29,252 nucleotides of DNA from Desulfobacteraceae bacterium (GTDB lineage: Bacteria > Desulfobacterota > Desulfobacteria > Desulfobacterales > SURF-15), in the NCBI GenBank assembly GCA_003599475.1, contig QZKK01000230.1, forward strand, positions 1 through 29,252. The letters are read 5' to 3'. The notes below the pieces were generated by a model. That model had not been told where the DNA came from. It ran no database searches and saw nothing but the letters and a program-made list of their open reading frames with translations. Numbering within the stretch: position 1 is the stretch's first letter; every line of letters starts with the position of its first letter. Position numbers and translations under genes: made by a program. Below, one piece after another: positions 17,362 to 25,590 of this stretch.

Positions 17362-19125
17362 CTACGCGGCCTGCAGATGTCGCGCCGTCAGTCCATCCGT
17401 CTGGTTGGATACAAGAGACCGGTAGTAGCGGTTGTTGTTGTACAGCTTGTTGTGGGAGCCGATGTCTGCGATCCGTCCATCGCGGACCAAAACGATTCGG
17501 TCCGCATTTACGATCGTATGCAGGCGGTGGGCGATGATGAAAGTCGTGCGCCCCTTCATCAGCTCCGCCAGGGCTCTCTGAACGAGCATTTCGTTTTCCG
17601 AATCCAGGGCAGACGTGGCTTCGTCCAGGATGAGGACGGGAGGATTCTTCAGCAGCGCGCGTGCGATCGCGATCCGCTGGCGCTGTCCGCAGGACAGGCA
17701 CTTTCCGCCCTCTCCGATCTGAGTCTGATACCCCTGGGGGAGTGCGGTGATGAACTCGTGCGCACTGGCAGCCCTGGAAACGGTCTCGATTTCGCATGGA
17801 GAGGCTTCCGGCCGGCCGTAGGCGATGTTGTTGAGGACCGTATCGTTGAAAAGCAGGTTCTCCTGAAGCACGAATCCGATGTTGCTGCGCAGCGACTTTT
17901 TTTTGAGGGTCCGGATATCCGTTCCGTCGACGAAGATCGCCCCGGAGGTGGGATCATCGAAGCGTTGCAGCAGCGACATCAGCGTCGTCTTGCCGGCACC
18001 GCTCGGGCCGACAAGCGCAACGGTCTCTCCGGGCTGAACGCTCAAATCGATGTTCTTTAAGACGGGCTCCCTCCCGCTGTAGGCAAACGTCACGTCGACA
18101 AAGTCCACCTGCCCCTGGATGCGTTCGATTTCCCGGGCTTCCGGTTCGTCTTCGGAAGGCTCCGGCGCATCGAGAATGTCGAAAATGATGCCGAGGTACA
18201 CGGTGGCCCGCCGGAGTGTCTGATAGGTCCCGGTCAACCCCTGAACCGGGCCGAAGAGGCCTCCCATGTAACTCAGGAATGCGATGACGGTTCCGATGGT
18301 GATTTTTCCCTGAATGACAAAATAGCCGCCGTAGGCGGCCGTGGCGATCCGGCCCAGGACGATGATCAGCCCGGTCGCCGCCCCGATCGAAGTATCCCTC
18401 CTGACTCCGCGAAGGACGATGTGGTTGGTCTCATCCACCTCCTTCATGAACGCCTGCCGCTCGGCCGTCTCGCGGGTAAAGCTCTTTACGATGGTGATTC
18501 CGCCGAGAACTTCGTTGAACCGCGAGTAGATCCGGGTCCAGCGGGTAAGGACCGAGCGTTCGCGTTCCGTCTGCTCCCTGGCCGCCCAGGCCCCGATCAG
18601 AGTCGGCAGCGGCGCAAACGCGAGCGCCAGGAGAAATAGATGCCAGTCGAGCATGAACATGGTGACCAGGGAAAAGCAGAGATAGATGAGGTTTGATAGA
18701 ACCTTGGTGATCAGCTCGCTGAAAGCCTCGACATAGCCTCCGATGCCCCGATTCATCTTGTTGACGATTCCGCCCACCGTTTCTTTTCGAAAAAACGAGA
18801 GGGGTAGATTGTAGAGATGATTCACGACCGCCTGTTGAATATTGTAATTGACCCCGATCCGCACCCGCCAGAACAGAACGTTGAGAATGCCGGCCACACC
18901 CTGCCGGCCCACCCCCAGTGCAACCAGAGCGCCTGCGGCCGCTGCGAAAGTACGAACGGAACTGACCTCTCCGAGCGAATCGAAGAGAAGCTTCATCAAA
19001 ATGGGTTCTGTTGCATCCAGGAGGGCGATGGAAACGGTCAGAAACAGAATGAGATAGATTTTCCGTCGAAACTGAACGACGAACGGGATGGTCCTCTTGG
19101 CCATCCTCCACGCGCTGCTTTTCAT
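17362..19125 (-). CDS. ABC exporter, fused permease and ATPase
   Basis: A 587-residue half-transporter of the MsbA/multidrug exporter type. The N-terminal ~320 residues hold about six membrane helices, and the nucleotide-binding domain follows. Walker A is GPSGAGKT (373-380), Walker B ends LILDE (498-502) and the switch His533 is in IIAHRL. The signature is LSCGQRQR (477-484) rather than LSGGQ. The ATG at 19125 has GAGGA 7 bases upstream and is preferred over the ATG at 19161. Such proteins normally act as homodimers exporting lipids, peptides or drugs. No accessory gene points to the cargo. A palindrome upstream may be an operator. Confidence 0.92.
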   Translation of the reverse strand: MKSSAWRMAKRTIPFVVQFRRKIYLILFLTVSIALLDATEPILMKLLFDSLGEVSSVRTFAAAAGALVALGVGRQGVAGILNVLFWRVRIGVNYNIQQAVVNHLYNLPLSFFRKETVGGIVNKMNRGIGGYVEAFSELITKVLSNLIYLCFSLVTMFMLDWHLFLLALAFAPLPTLIGAWAAREQTERERSVLTRWTRIYSRFNEVLGGITIVKSFTRETAERQAFMKEVDETNHIVLRGVRRDTSIGAATGLIIVLGRIATAAYGGYFVIQGKITIGTVIAFLSYMGGLFGPVQGLTGTYQTLRRATVYLGIIFDILDAPEPSEDEPEAREIERIQGQVDFVDVTFAYSGREPVLKNIDLSVQPGETVALVGPSGAGKTTLMSLLQRFDDPTSGAIFVDGTDIRTLKKKSLRSNIGFVLQENLLFNDTVLNNIAYGRPEASPCEIETVSRAASAHEFITALPQGYQTQIGEGGKCLSCGQRQRIAIARALLKNPPVLILDEATSALDSENEMLVQRALAELMKGRTTFIIAHRLHTIVNADRIVLVRDGRIADIGSHNKLYNNNRYYRSLVSNQTDGLTARHLQAA

Positions 19126-19175
19126 GAAAACGTCCTCGTGCTCGATCTTCAATCGACCCATCGAATACTATCAAC

Positions 19176-19193
19176 TATCTGATAATACAGATA
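19176..19193. promoter_or_regulatory. Palindrome upstream of the ABC exporter
   Basis: TATCTG (19176-19181), a 6-bp centre ATAATA and CAGATA (19188-19193) form a perfect 6+6 palindrome 50 bp upstream of the ABC start, in AT-rich DNA. Size and position suit a dimeric repressor site overlapping the exporter promoter. The regulator is not identified. Confidence 0.5.
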
Positions 19194-19403
19194 AATTACA
19201 TTTTAGCGGCCGATTTGTCCGGGCGATATTATCCTGTCAAACCTTCGAGGTCAACAACTTTTGATGGGGAAAGCCTGTCGGAACCCCGCTCCCGATGCGT
19301 GCAGGCGCGGCAATTCTCGCTGAAAATGAAATCGTACGGCTGCCGCCGGCAACCGGATCATGCAAAGAATTCACGTGGAATTGCCGCTGCCGGCGGACAG
19401 CAT

Positions 19404-19432
19404 CTGACAAACTCCGCCACGCGTGCTATAAT
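19404..19432 (+). promoter_or_regulatory. Sigma70-type promoter for the MlaD-like gene
   Basis: CTGACA (19404-19409), a 17-bp spacer and a perfect TATAAT (19427-19432) lie 36 bp before the start of the MlaD-like gene. It is one of the clearest promoters in the window. The rest of the 343-bp gap 19126-19468 holds only the ABC-side palindrome. Confidence 0.78.
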
Positions 19433-19468
19433 CCGTACATTTGAAAAATACCGCAAGGGAGACTCGCC

Positions 19469-20122
19469 ATGAAAAAGGTAAAAGCATCGATTCTGATCCT
19501 TATCCTTTTTTCCGCCGGCACCTGGGGATTCCTGAGCTCGGACCTCGACTTGGTGATCCGATTCGATCGGATACACGGTCTCCAAACGGGGGACAGTGTT
19601 TTATTCGATGAAAATCAGATCGGGAAAGTGGAAAAAATCGAGTACCAGAAGGACGGGGCTTACCTGGTGGAGGTCTCGATCAGATCCAGCTTTGCATCCG
19701 CTGCAACCGAGCATTCCGAATTTTTTGTCACCGCAGACCCGCAAAATCGGGAAAGAAATGCCGTAGAAGTCTTTCAGACCAAACCGGGAGGGGCGATTCT
19801 CACCGACGGCGCGCGCGTAGAGGGCTCGAGCAGTCGTTCCCTGCTGCTCGAAAAATTGGCCTCGGACATCGAGAGGGGCTTGGAGCATTTGAAGAATGAG
19901 TTCGATGATCTTCAGGGAGACATCGAAAAGATACCGGAATCGAAAAGATACCGGGAGCTGAAACAGGAACTTCTTCAGCTTGCGGATCAGTTGAAAAAAG
20001 CGGGCAGGGAGACCGGAAAAAAGATACAGGAAGACCTGATCCCGCTGCTGACGCGTGAGCTGGAAAAGCTGAAGGAAAAGCTGAACAGCTTCACAAGAGA
20101 GAAGCCGGATAAGGCGGTTTGA
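19469..20122 (+). CDS. MlaD/MCE-domain protein
   Basis: A 217-residue protein with one N-terminal membrane or signal segment (residues 7-22), then a short MlaD/MCE-like domain: LVIRFDRIHGLQTGDSVLF and then IGKVEKIEY match the family pattern F..v.GL..Gd.V...g..IG.V..I. The C-terminal half (about 125-215) is highly charged and predicted coiled coil. MCE proteins bind lipids between the membranes, usually with an ABC permease and ATPase. Here no mlaE/mlaF partner is adjacent; the exporter at 17362 diverges and belongs to another ABC class. The start has AAGGGAG 7 bases upstream and a strong promoter. Confidence 0.75.
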   Translation: MKKVKASILILILFSAGTWGFLSSDLDLVIRFDRIHGLQTGDSVLFDENQIGKVEKIEYQKDGAYLVEVSIRSSFASAATEHSEFFVTADPQNRERNAVEVFQTKPGGAILTDGARVEGSSSRSLLLEKLASDIERGLEHLKNEFDDLQGDIEKIPESKRYRELKQELLQLADQLKKAGRETGKKIQEDLIPLLTRELEKLKEKLNSFTREKPDKAV

Positions 20123-20131
20123 GTAGTCAAT

Positions 20132-20219
20132 CGGTCGAGTGGTTTAATGGTTGAGTGGTCATGGCGTTTTTTCTGGTCCGCCCCCTTTTCAACAACTCAA
20201 CCAATTGACCTGTCGACCG
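20132..20219. repeat. Long imperfect inverted repeat between convergent genes
   Basis: The outer arms CGGTCGA (20132-20138) and TCGACCG (20213-20219) are perfect. The inner arms AATGGTTGAGT (20146-20156) and ACTCAACCAAT (20195-20205) pair at 10 of 11 positions. The 88-bp element fills the 103-bp gap between the stops of the MlaD-like gene and the CNNM gene, so it could fold in either transcript and act as a bidirectional terminator or stabiliser. Confidence 0.7.
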
Positions 20220-20225
20220 TTCCCC

Positions 20226-21470
20226 CTACTCCGGCGACCAGCGGATGCGAACCTCCTGGATCGCCTTCTCGGTGGCGCGCTCGATGGTGAATGAAATGTT
20301 GCGGAACCGCAGGGTGATGCCTTCTGCGGGGATATCTTTGGCGATTTCGAGGAGAAAGCCCGCCAGTGTTTCGTAGTCTCCTTCCGGCAGCGAAATTCCG
20401 AGCTTCTCCTTCAGGGTCTCGCATTCGATGCGTGCGCTGGCCAGACAGTCGCGCTCTCCGAGCTTTTTGATCCACTGAAGATTCCGCTCGCCGGTGTCGT
20501 GCTCGTCTTCGATCTCGCCGACGACCTCTTCGATGATGTCCTCCAGGGTGACGATTCCCTGGGCACCGCCGAATTCATCGACCACAACCGCCATCTTGTC
20601 GCCTTCCTTTCGGAAATCGACCAGCAGGTCATCGATTCTTTTGGATCCGGGGACATAACGCGCGGGGTGGATGTAGGATTCGATCGGCTTTTTTTCATCC
20701 TCCAGCATAAATTCGAGCGCATTGACGACCCCCACCATCCGGTCGATCCTATCTTCATAAACCGGAAGGCGGTTGTGAGCTCTTTCGGCCGCAAGCCGTT
20801 TGGCTTCCCCGCATGAGGCGGTGTGTTCGATGCCTACGACATCGATCAACGGCACCATGACATCCCCGGCGGTGGTTTCGGTGAAATTGAAAACCCGCCG
20901 GATCATGGCTTTTTCAACCGGCAGGATGTCTCCTTCTGCAGAAGGAATCCCCATCATCGTAAAGATTTGTTCTCTCAGCGTGAAAGGGTTTTTTACCGGC
21001 TCCCCGTCGAATATCTTGGCAAGCAGCAAGGTCAATCCCGAAAACAGAAGGAGGATCGGATAGAAAAGATACGATGCCGTGCGCAGCACGAAGACGATTT
21101 TTGTCGTAAGCGCGTCGGCGAGCTGTTGAAAAACGCTCTTCGGGACGATTTCGCCGAAGACCCAGATCAAGGGTGCGGCGAAAAAGATGGCAAGCCAGCT
21201 ATAACTTTCACCGAAAAGCTGCATGACGACGGCGGTGGCGACGGTTGTGGTGGTGACCACGCAGATATTGGTCCCCACAAGGGTGGTTGAAAGCAGCCAC
21301 TCCGGCTTTTTCAACATCGCCAGGGCGAGCCTGGCCCCCTTGGAACCTTTAGCGGCTTCGTGCCGGAGCTTCATCTGATCGGCGCTGACGATTCCGATTT
21401 CCGAGCCGGAAAAAAAGGCCTCCGCAGCCAGGCAGAGTAAAATGACAAGAACCGGTCCAAGAAGAGTCAT
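20226..21470 (-). CDS. CNNM/CorC family transporter, second of pair
   Basis: A 414-residue protein of the CNNM/CorC (HlyC/CorC, formerly 'hemolysin') family linked to magnesium or cobalt homeostasis. An N-terminal CNNM membrane domain (about four hydrophobic segments, with [20 protein letters not shown] and FGEIVPKS) is followed by two CBS domains (about 195-320; [29 protein letters not shown]) and a C-terminal CorC/HlyC domain. Its ATG overlaps the stop of the upstream paralogue by 4 bases, so the pair is coupled and may form a hetero-oligomer. Whether the proteins transport ions or regulate transport is not settled by sequence. Confidence 0.92.
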   Translation of the reverse strand: MTLLGPVLVILLCLAAEAFFSGSEIGIVSADQMKLRHEAAKGSKGARLALAMLKKPEWLLSTTLVGTNICVVTTTTVATAVVMQLFGESYSWLAIFFAAPLIWVFGEIVPKSVFQQLADALTTKIVFVLRTASYLFYPILLLFSGLTLLLAKIFDGEPVKNPFTLREQIFTMMGIPSAEGDILPVEKAMIRRVFNFTETTAGDVMVPLIDVVGIEHTASCGEAKRLAAERAHNRLPVYEDRIDRMVGVVNALEFMLEDEKKPIESYIHPARYVPGSKRIDDLLVDFRKEGDKMAVVVDEFGGAQGIVTLEDIIEEVVGEIEDEHDTGERNLQWIKKLGERDCLASARIECETLKEKLGISLPEGDYETLAGFLLEIAKDIPAEGITLRFRNISFTIERATEKAIQEVRIRWSPE

Positions 21471-22924
21471 TCGTTTTCCTGTTTGAGGTCTTTCGAAGAC
21501 CGAACTTTGAGCACTTTTTCTTTGGAATTGAATCCCTTTCCGGGGGAAGCGACATATCCTTCCTCCTTTAAGGCCGCCACTTCCGGCGCGCTCTCTTTTT
21601 TCGGCAGGTACTTGACGGTAATTTCATCGATGCGGTGGTTCGCTGTCGAGACGACCACAAATTCATAGCCATCGATGACGGTTCTGGCTCCCTGTGGCGG
21701 GACCTCCCCGAACCGGTTCAGGAGCATCCCGCCGATGGTCTCTACGGATTCGTCTGAAAAGTTTGCCCCCGTCAATGCATTGAACTGCTGAATGGGCATC
21801 GGCCCTTCGATCCGGTATTGATCCTCGCCGATCAATTCATGATCGATCATCTGCTGTTTCAGCCTTTCGGATTCGCTGGGAATGTCTCCGAAGATGCACT
21901 CGAGCAGATCCGCCATCTTCACCAGACCGGTGATGCCCCCGTACTCGTCTACTGTCAATGCCAGCGAAAGCTTCCGTTTTCGAAACGCATGGAACAGATC
22001 GACGACGGTCCTCGATTCGGGCACGAAGTAGGGCTTCCTGAGCAGCCTCTGCAAATCGGAAGCCGAGGCGTTTTTCAGATCGACACCCAGCAGATCCCTT
22101 GCGAAAAGCACTCCGATCACGTCATCTTCATTTTCCCCGTATATCGATGCATTGGTGTTGCGCGTGCGGTGGAGTTCAAGCGCCATCTGGTCCAGGGACA
22201 TAATCGACGGAAGAAAAAAAATCTGTGAGCGCGGCGTCATCACTTCGCCGACGGTTTTGCCGCCGAACTCGAAAATCTGATTGATGTACTGCGCTTCCTT
22301 GTTGTCCAGTGTGCCTTCTCCGACCCCCTCCCTTGCCAGCGAACGCACCATGTCTTCGGTGAGGATGTTTGTCCGCGATCTTTCCTTGCCGACAATCAGG
22401 GTGATGAAGTAGTCTGAAATGCGGCGTATGGCCCAGCGAAGCGGCGATATCATCCGCGCGAACAGATCGATGAACCGGCTTTGAAAGGTGGCAAACTGGA
22501 CGTTCCTGCGGATGGCAAGCGTCTTGGGGGTGATTTCACCGATGAGAAGCAGCAGGGGAACCATGATCAGCAGGTTGACCCATTTCTTTTCGGCCCCAAG
22601 CAGCCGGATCACGATCGAGGCTGAAATGACCGATGCGGCGACATTGACCAGCTCATTTCCGATGAGAACGGTGACGATCAGGCGGCGGGGCTGCCGGATC
22701 AGATTCAGAATGAGATCGATTCGCGGGTTTTTATCCACCCGCATCTGTTCGAGCTGCCGGTTGTCCAGGGAAAAAAGGCTGGTTTCTGAACTTGAAAAGA
22801 AGGCGGAAAGCCCCAGCAGAATGAAAAAGAAAACGACTTCCAAGGACGTTAAAATGTCCAGTATTTGCTTCCTCCTGTATCGACTCGCAATGTATTTCTT
22901 CCGGAATGCCTTCCCGATCCGCAC
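21467..22924 (-). CDS. CNNM/CorC family transporter, first of pair
   Basis: A CNNM/CorC family protein with the same layout as its neighbour: a membrane domain with LSAFFSSSETSLFSLDNRQL and IGEITPKTLAIRR, CBS domains (EVMTPRSQIFFLP, EYGGITGLVKMADLLECIFG) and a CorC/HlyC domain. The start is unclear. The open frame begins at GTG 22924 with no ribosome site. A perfect AGGAGG lies in frame at codons 17-18 (22876-22871), but no ATG, GTG or TTG follows at usable distance. The best-spaced candidates are ATA at 22864 and CTG at 22861; TTG at 22843 is too far. Starting at CTG gives 464 residues with the normal family N-terminus. Confidence 0.9.
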   Translation of the reverse strand: MRIGKAFRKKYIASRYRRKQILDILTSLEVVFFFILLGLSAFFSSSETSLFSLDNRQLEQMRVDKNPRIDLILNLIRQPRRLIVTVLIGNELVNVAASVISASIVIRLLGAEKKWVNLLIMVPLLLLIGEITPKTLAIRRNVQFATFQSRFIDLFARMISPLRWAIRRISDYFITLIVGKERSRTNILTEDMVRSLAREGVGEGTLDNKEAQYINQIFEFGGKTVGEVMTPRSQIFFLPSIMSLDQMALELHRTRNTNASIYGENEDDVIGVLFARDLLGVDLKNASASDLQRLLRKPYFVPESRTVVDLFHAFRKRKLSLALTVDEYGGITGLVKMADLLECIFGDIPSESERLKQQMIDHELIGEDQYRIEGPMPIQQFNALTGANFSDESVETIGGMLLNRFGEVPPQGARTVIDGYEFVVVSTANHRIDEITVKYLPKKESAPEVAALKEEGYVASPGKGFNSKEKVLKVRSSKDLKQENE

Positions 22925-23143
22925 ATCCGGCTCAGGCGGGGATCACCTGAAATTGAAACCGATTATAAGTAACCTGCTCAAGTTTTGCAATCAAAACATG
23001 ATGCTTCCGGTAAAACTGCAGCCGGCCCGGGAGCTCCTGAACGGCTCCGGCGGGACGGAGAAAATTTATGGTTGCCGCAGGGAAGATTGCGCGGTAAATC
23101 TGGTTGAAGCCCCATGACCATGAACCGAAACGATGGAGTGCCT

Positions 23144-23554
23144 ATGGAAGCATTTTTTAAAATCTCTCCGATCGGCTGGATCCGGAAGAAAGATGACGAA
23201 GCGTTCATCGAAATCGAAGAAAGATTTGCCGATGCGCTTTTGGGCCTGGACGGATTTTCCCATATCCACGTCTTGTACTGGTTCCATCAAAACGACACGG
23301 AAGAGAAGAGAATGATGCTGCGGGTGCACCCCAGAAAAGATGCAGGAAACCCGCTGACCGGAGTCTTTGCCACCCACTCACCGCTGCGGCCCAATCTCAT
23401 CGGCCTTTATTTGTGCAGGATCCTTGCGGTTGAAGGGTGCAGGATTCGAATCGATGCCATCGATGCCTTTGACGGATCTCCGGTAATCGATATCAAATGC
23501 TTCATCCCGGACACACCGCCTCTTTCGGATCTTCGGCTGCCTTCCTGGGTATAG
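23144..23554 (+). CDS. TrmO/TsaA-like tRNA methyltransferase
   Basis: A 136-residue single-domain protein of the TrmO (TsaA, UPF0066) family, which uses S-adenosylmethionine to methylate t6A37 in threonine tRNAs. The family core reads LDGFSHIHVLYWFH and GVFATHSPLRPNLIGLYLCRIL; the usual form is GVFATRSPxRPNPIGLS. Here His, Leu and Tyr replace Arg, Pro and Ser, so this is a divergent member whose activity should not be assumed. GGAG lies 5 bases before the ATG at 23144, which is better than the ATG at 23114. It is divergent from the CNNM pair. Confidence 0.82.
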   Translation: MEAFFKISPIGWIRKKDDEAFIEIEERFADALLGLDGFSHIHVLYWFHQNDTEEKRMMLRVHPRKDAGNPLTGVFATHSPLRPNLIGLYLCRILAVEGCRIRIDAIDAFDGSPVIDIKCFIPDTPPLSDLRLPSWV

Positions 23555-23627
23555 GACTCCCGCGGGGCGGCCGCGTGAGGCCAAAGTGACAATGATCGGA
23601 GAAGCTTTTGATCCATATCGAAATTCC

Positions 23628-23650
23628 GCGTAAGATCATGCGTAAGATCA
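23628..23650. repeat. 12-bp tandem duplication before the FAD gene
   Basis: GCGTAAGATCA occurs at 23628-23638 and 23640-23650, a 12-bp-period duplication 25 bp upstream of the FAD oxidoreductase start. It could be chance slippage or a pair of regulator half-sites. Confidence 0.5.
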
Positions 23651-23675
23651 AAACCGAACGGGTTCAGGAGACGGT

Positions 23676-24779
23676 ATGAAACCGGACGTCATCATCGTAG
23701 GGGGCGGGGTGATCGGCTCTGCCTGCGCACACTTTCTTTCCCGTGCAAAGGTCAAGGTGCTGGTGCTCGAGCAGAAACACATCGCATCGGGATCTTCCGG
23801 AGCGGCCGCCGCCCTGATCAGCGAGGCCAGCAGCAGCGTCACACCCGGCCCGCTGCGGGATTTCGCCTGCCAAAGCCGCCGGATGGTCCGAACCCTGGAA
23901 GGCGAGCTTGAGACATCGATCGAAGTGATGGCCGATGGGTCGCTTGCAGTCGCCCTCACCGAAGAGGAGGCCGAAACGCTCCGGAATCGATTCGAATCGA
24001 TGAGCCGGTTCGAACAGGGGTGCTCGCTTCTTACCGGATCCGAGGCAAGAACCCTGGAACCGTACCTTTCCCCCGGAGCGCAAGCGGCGATTTTGAATCC
24101 GAACAACTACCACGTAAACCCATTCCGGCTCTGCCAAGGCTACATCCGAAGCGCCCTGCGGAGAGGGGCCCGGCTTCTGTGCGGAACCACCGTACGAGGA
24201 TTCAAGGTAACCGGTGGCCACATCGATCGGATCGTGACGGACCGGGGAGACTTTCAGGCCGGCCGGGTGGTCGTGGCCGGCGGAGTCAGAACACCCGAAA
24301 TCCTCTCCGGGCTGGGAGTCGCGGTTCCCGTCGAACCGGTGCGCGGGCAGGTGATCATTACGGATGCCGCCCCGGCCGTTATCCGGCATTTCCTCTTTTT
24401 CTTCGGCCATCACTACATCAAACAGACAGCCGCCGGAAACTTCTACCTCGGCAGCCACCTGGAGCGTGTCGGATTCGATACGCGCGTGACCATCGAAAAG
24501 CTCAGGGCCTACGCGCAGACGTTTGCAGGTGCGCTGCCGGTCCTCTCCGGATTGAGAATCATTCACGCCTTTGCAGGCCTCCGCCCCATGAGCGCGGACG
24601 GCCTTCCCATCATCGGACCCCTGCCCGGCATCCCGCACCTGATCGTCGCAACAGGGCACTGCGCAGACGGCATCCGCGACAGCGCCGCGACCGGAAAGGC
24701 GGTCAGCGAGCTGATCGTATCGGGGAAGACGGAAATGCCTCTGGACGCCTTCCGGGTCGAGCGATTCCAGAGGGGCTGA
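23676..24779 (+). CDS. DAO-family FAD-dependent oxidoreductase
   Basis: A 367-residue FAD oxidoreductase of the D-amino-acid oxidase/glycine oxidase/HcnC family, which oxidises amino or imino acids or similar small amines. The N-terminal dinucleotide motif is VIIVGGGVIGSACAHFL, followed by VLVLEQ and SGSSGAAAA. The substrate domain includes PVEPVRGQVI, and the C-terminal FAD loop GLRPMSADGLPIIGPLPG precedes ATGHCADGIRDSAATGK. CAGGAG lies 5 bases before the ATG. The gene looks intact. Its last ~100 bp, including that C-terminal loop, recur twice downstream in the toxin-antitoxin island, so this 3' end seems to be an insertion or duplication point. The electron acceptor and substrate are unknown. 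Confidence 0.9.
   Translation: MKPDVIIVGGGVIGSACAHFLSRAKVKVLVLEQKHIASGSSGAAAALISEASSSVTPGPLRDFACQSRRMVRTLEGELETSIEVMADGSLAVALTEEEAETLRNRFESMSRFEQGCSLLTGSEARTLEPYLSPGAQAAILNPNNYHVNPFRLCQGYIRSALRRGARLLCGTTVRGFKVTGGHIDRIVTDRGDFQAGRVVVAGGVRTPEILSGLGVAVPVEPVRGQVIITDAAPAVIRHFLFFFGHHYIKQTAAGNFYLGSHLERVGFDTRVTIEKLRAYAQTFAGALPVLSGLRIIHAFAGLRPMSADGLPIIGPLPGIPHLIVATGHCADGIRDSAATGKAVSELIVSGKTEMPLDAFRVERFQRG
24663..24766. repeat. Copy 1 of the duplicated gene 3' end
   Basis: This segment is codons for ADGIRDSAATGK to the end of FRVERF of the FAD oxidoreductase. It matches 25639-25742 without gaps over 104 bp, and 28910-29008 over 99 bp. By eye there are 4 mismatches to each, mostly synonymous. It marks the left border of the accessory island. 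Confidence 0.93.
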
Positions 24780-24929
24780 AAACCAAAGGCTCCGTCTTTT
24801 GAGACGACCAGCGCACAGGGGCACTCAATCCAGTAGTGAGCTCTGAATGCCCCCCAATTCTGACCCAGCTTCGATGTGGACCCCTCAATGCGGCCGTCTC
24901 TATTGATGGAAACAACTCAGCCCGGACAT

Positions 24930-25313
24930 TCAAACCCAAAGGACTGCTATTTTGTAGGCTTCTAAGTTTCGATCGTGGGTCACCAGAGTCAATCCTTCGG
25001 CAGCAGCTTGGGCTACAAGCATCCGATCGAAAGGATCCTGATGGTGTTGAGGTAATGATGCCGCAGCTTCTGCATGAGAGAAGGTAATCGGCAGCTTCTC
25101 AAAGCCGCTGTCTTCTACACCGGATTCTACGGAATCGGGCAGTTCGAGTCTGCCCAAAGCCGCTTTGATCCCCGCTTCCCATGCAGTTGCAGCACTCACA
25201 AACACAACGTCTGCACCGGCAATGGCTTCTCTGGCGGTTTCGTTGATCCTTCGATAATCTGCCCGCCACCAAAGGAAAACATGTGTGTCTAGGAGCAGCT
25301 TATTGACCCTCAT
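24930..25313 (-). CDS. vapC: PIN-domain toxin VapC
   Basis: A type II toxin ribonuclease of the PIN family, 127 residues. The acidic catalytic set is present: Asp9 in LLLDTHVFLWW, Glu46 in ATAWEAGIKAALGRL, Asp96 in DPFDRMLVAQA and Asp114 in THDRNLEAY. VapC proteins cut tRNA, rRNA or mRNA when freed from antitoxin. The ATG at 25313 overlaps the antitoxin stop by 4 bases, the usual coupling. A longer upstream frame is only antitoxin DNA in another phase. This is the first module of the toxin-antitoxin island and looks intact. The 150 bp between the FAD gene and vapC hold only a weak hairpin near 24793-24806. Confidence 0.92.
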   Translation of the reverse strand: MRVNKLLLDTHVFLWWRADYRRINETAREAIAGADVVFVSAATAWEAGIKAALGRLELPDSVESGVEDSGFEKLPITFSHAEAAASLPQHHQDPFDRMLVAQAAAEGLTLVTHDRNLEAYKIAVLWV

Positions 25314-25558
25314 AAATTTCGGCCTTCGAAAGCCGCCTGTAGGGAAGGGGGGAGCGGATCGTCGAAATCCTCCGAAATCCGGACTTTCCCTTCCCATCCT
25401 CCAGCCTTTCGCTTTGGCTTCGCCTTGGGCATAGGTACGAGCTTTGCAAGGGGAACCCCCGCTTTGGCAATCACAATCTCCTCACCTTTGGCTGCCCTCT
25501 CCACAAGCTGCGACAGATGGGTCTTCGCTTCGTAAAGGTTGTAAATGTGGTCCGGCAT
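25310..25558 (-). CDS. vapB: Phd/YefM-type antitoxin VapB
   Basis: An 82-residue antitoxin of the Phd/YefM family: IYNLYEAKTHLSQLVERAAKGEEIVIAKAGVPLAKLVP is split here as the N-terminal DNA-binding domain, about residues 4-43. A basic linker (PKAKPKRKAG) and an acidic C-terminus (SEDFDDPLPPSLQAAFEG) that should wrap the VapC active site follow. AAGGGAG lies 11 bases before the ATG. A near-perfect 14-bp palindrome 19 bp upstream is a likely autoregulatory operator. The promoter region lies within the repeat unit that also occurs near 28.9 kb. Confidence 0.9.
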   Translation of the reverse strand: MPDHIYNLYEAKTHLSQLVERAAKGEEIVIAKAGVPLAKLVPMPKAKPKRKAGGWEGKVRISEDFDDPLPPSLQAAFEGRNL

Positions 25559-25576
25559 TTTTTAAAAGACTCCCTT

Positions 25577-25590
25577 GGTCAATATTAACC
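25577..25590. promoter_or_regulatory. Candidate VapB operator palindrome
   Basis: GGTCAATATTAACC is palindromic except for the C/A pair at positions 4 and 11. It lies immediately upstream of vapB, where Phd-type antitoxins bind. Only its outer half (TATTAACC) is retained in the repeat copy at 28855. Confidence 0.55.

Noticed and set aside
23664..24824. Minus-strand frame of about 386 codons opposite the FAD oxidoreductase
   Set aside because: The plus strand has intact FAD motifs and a good ribosome site; the antisense frame is a composition artefact.
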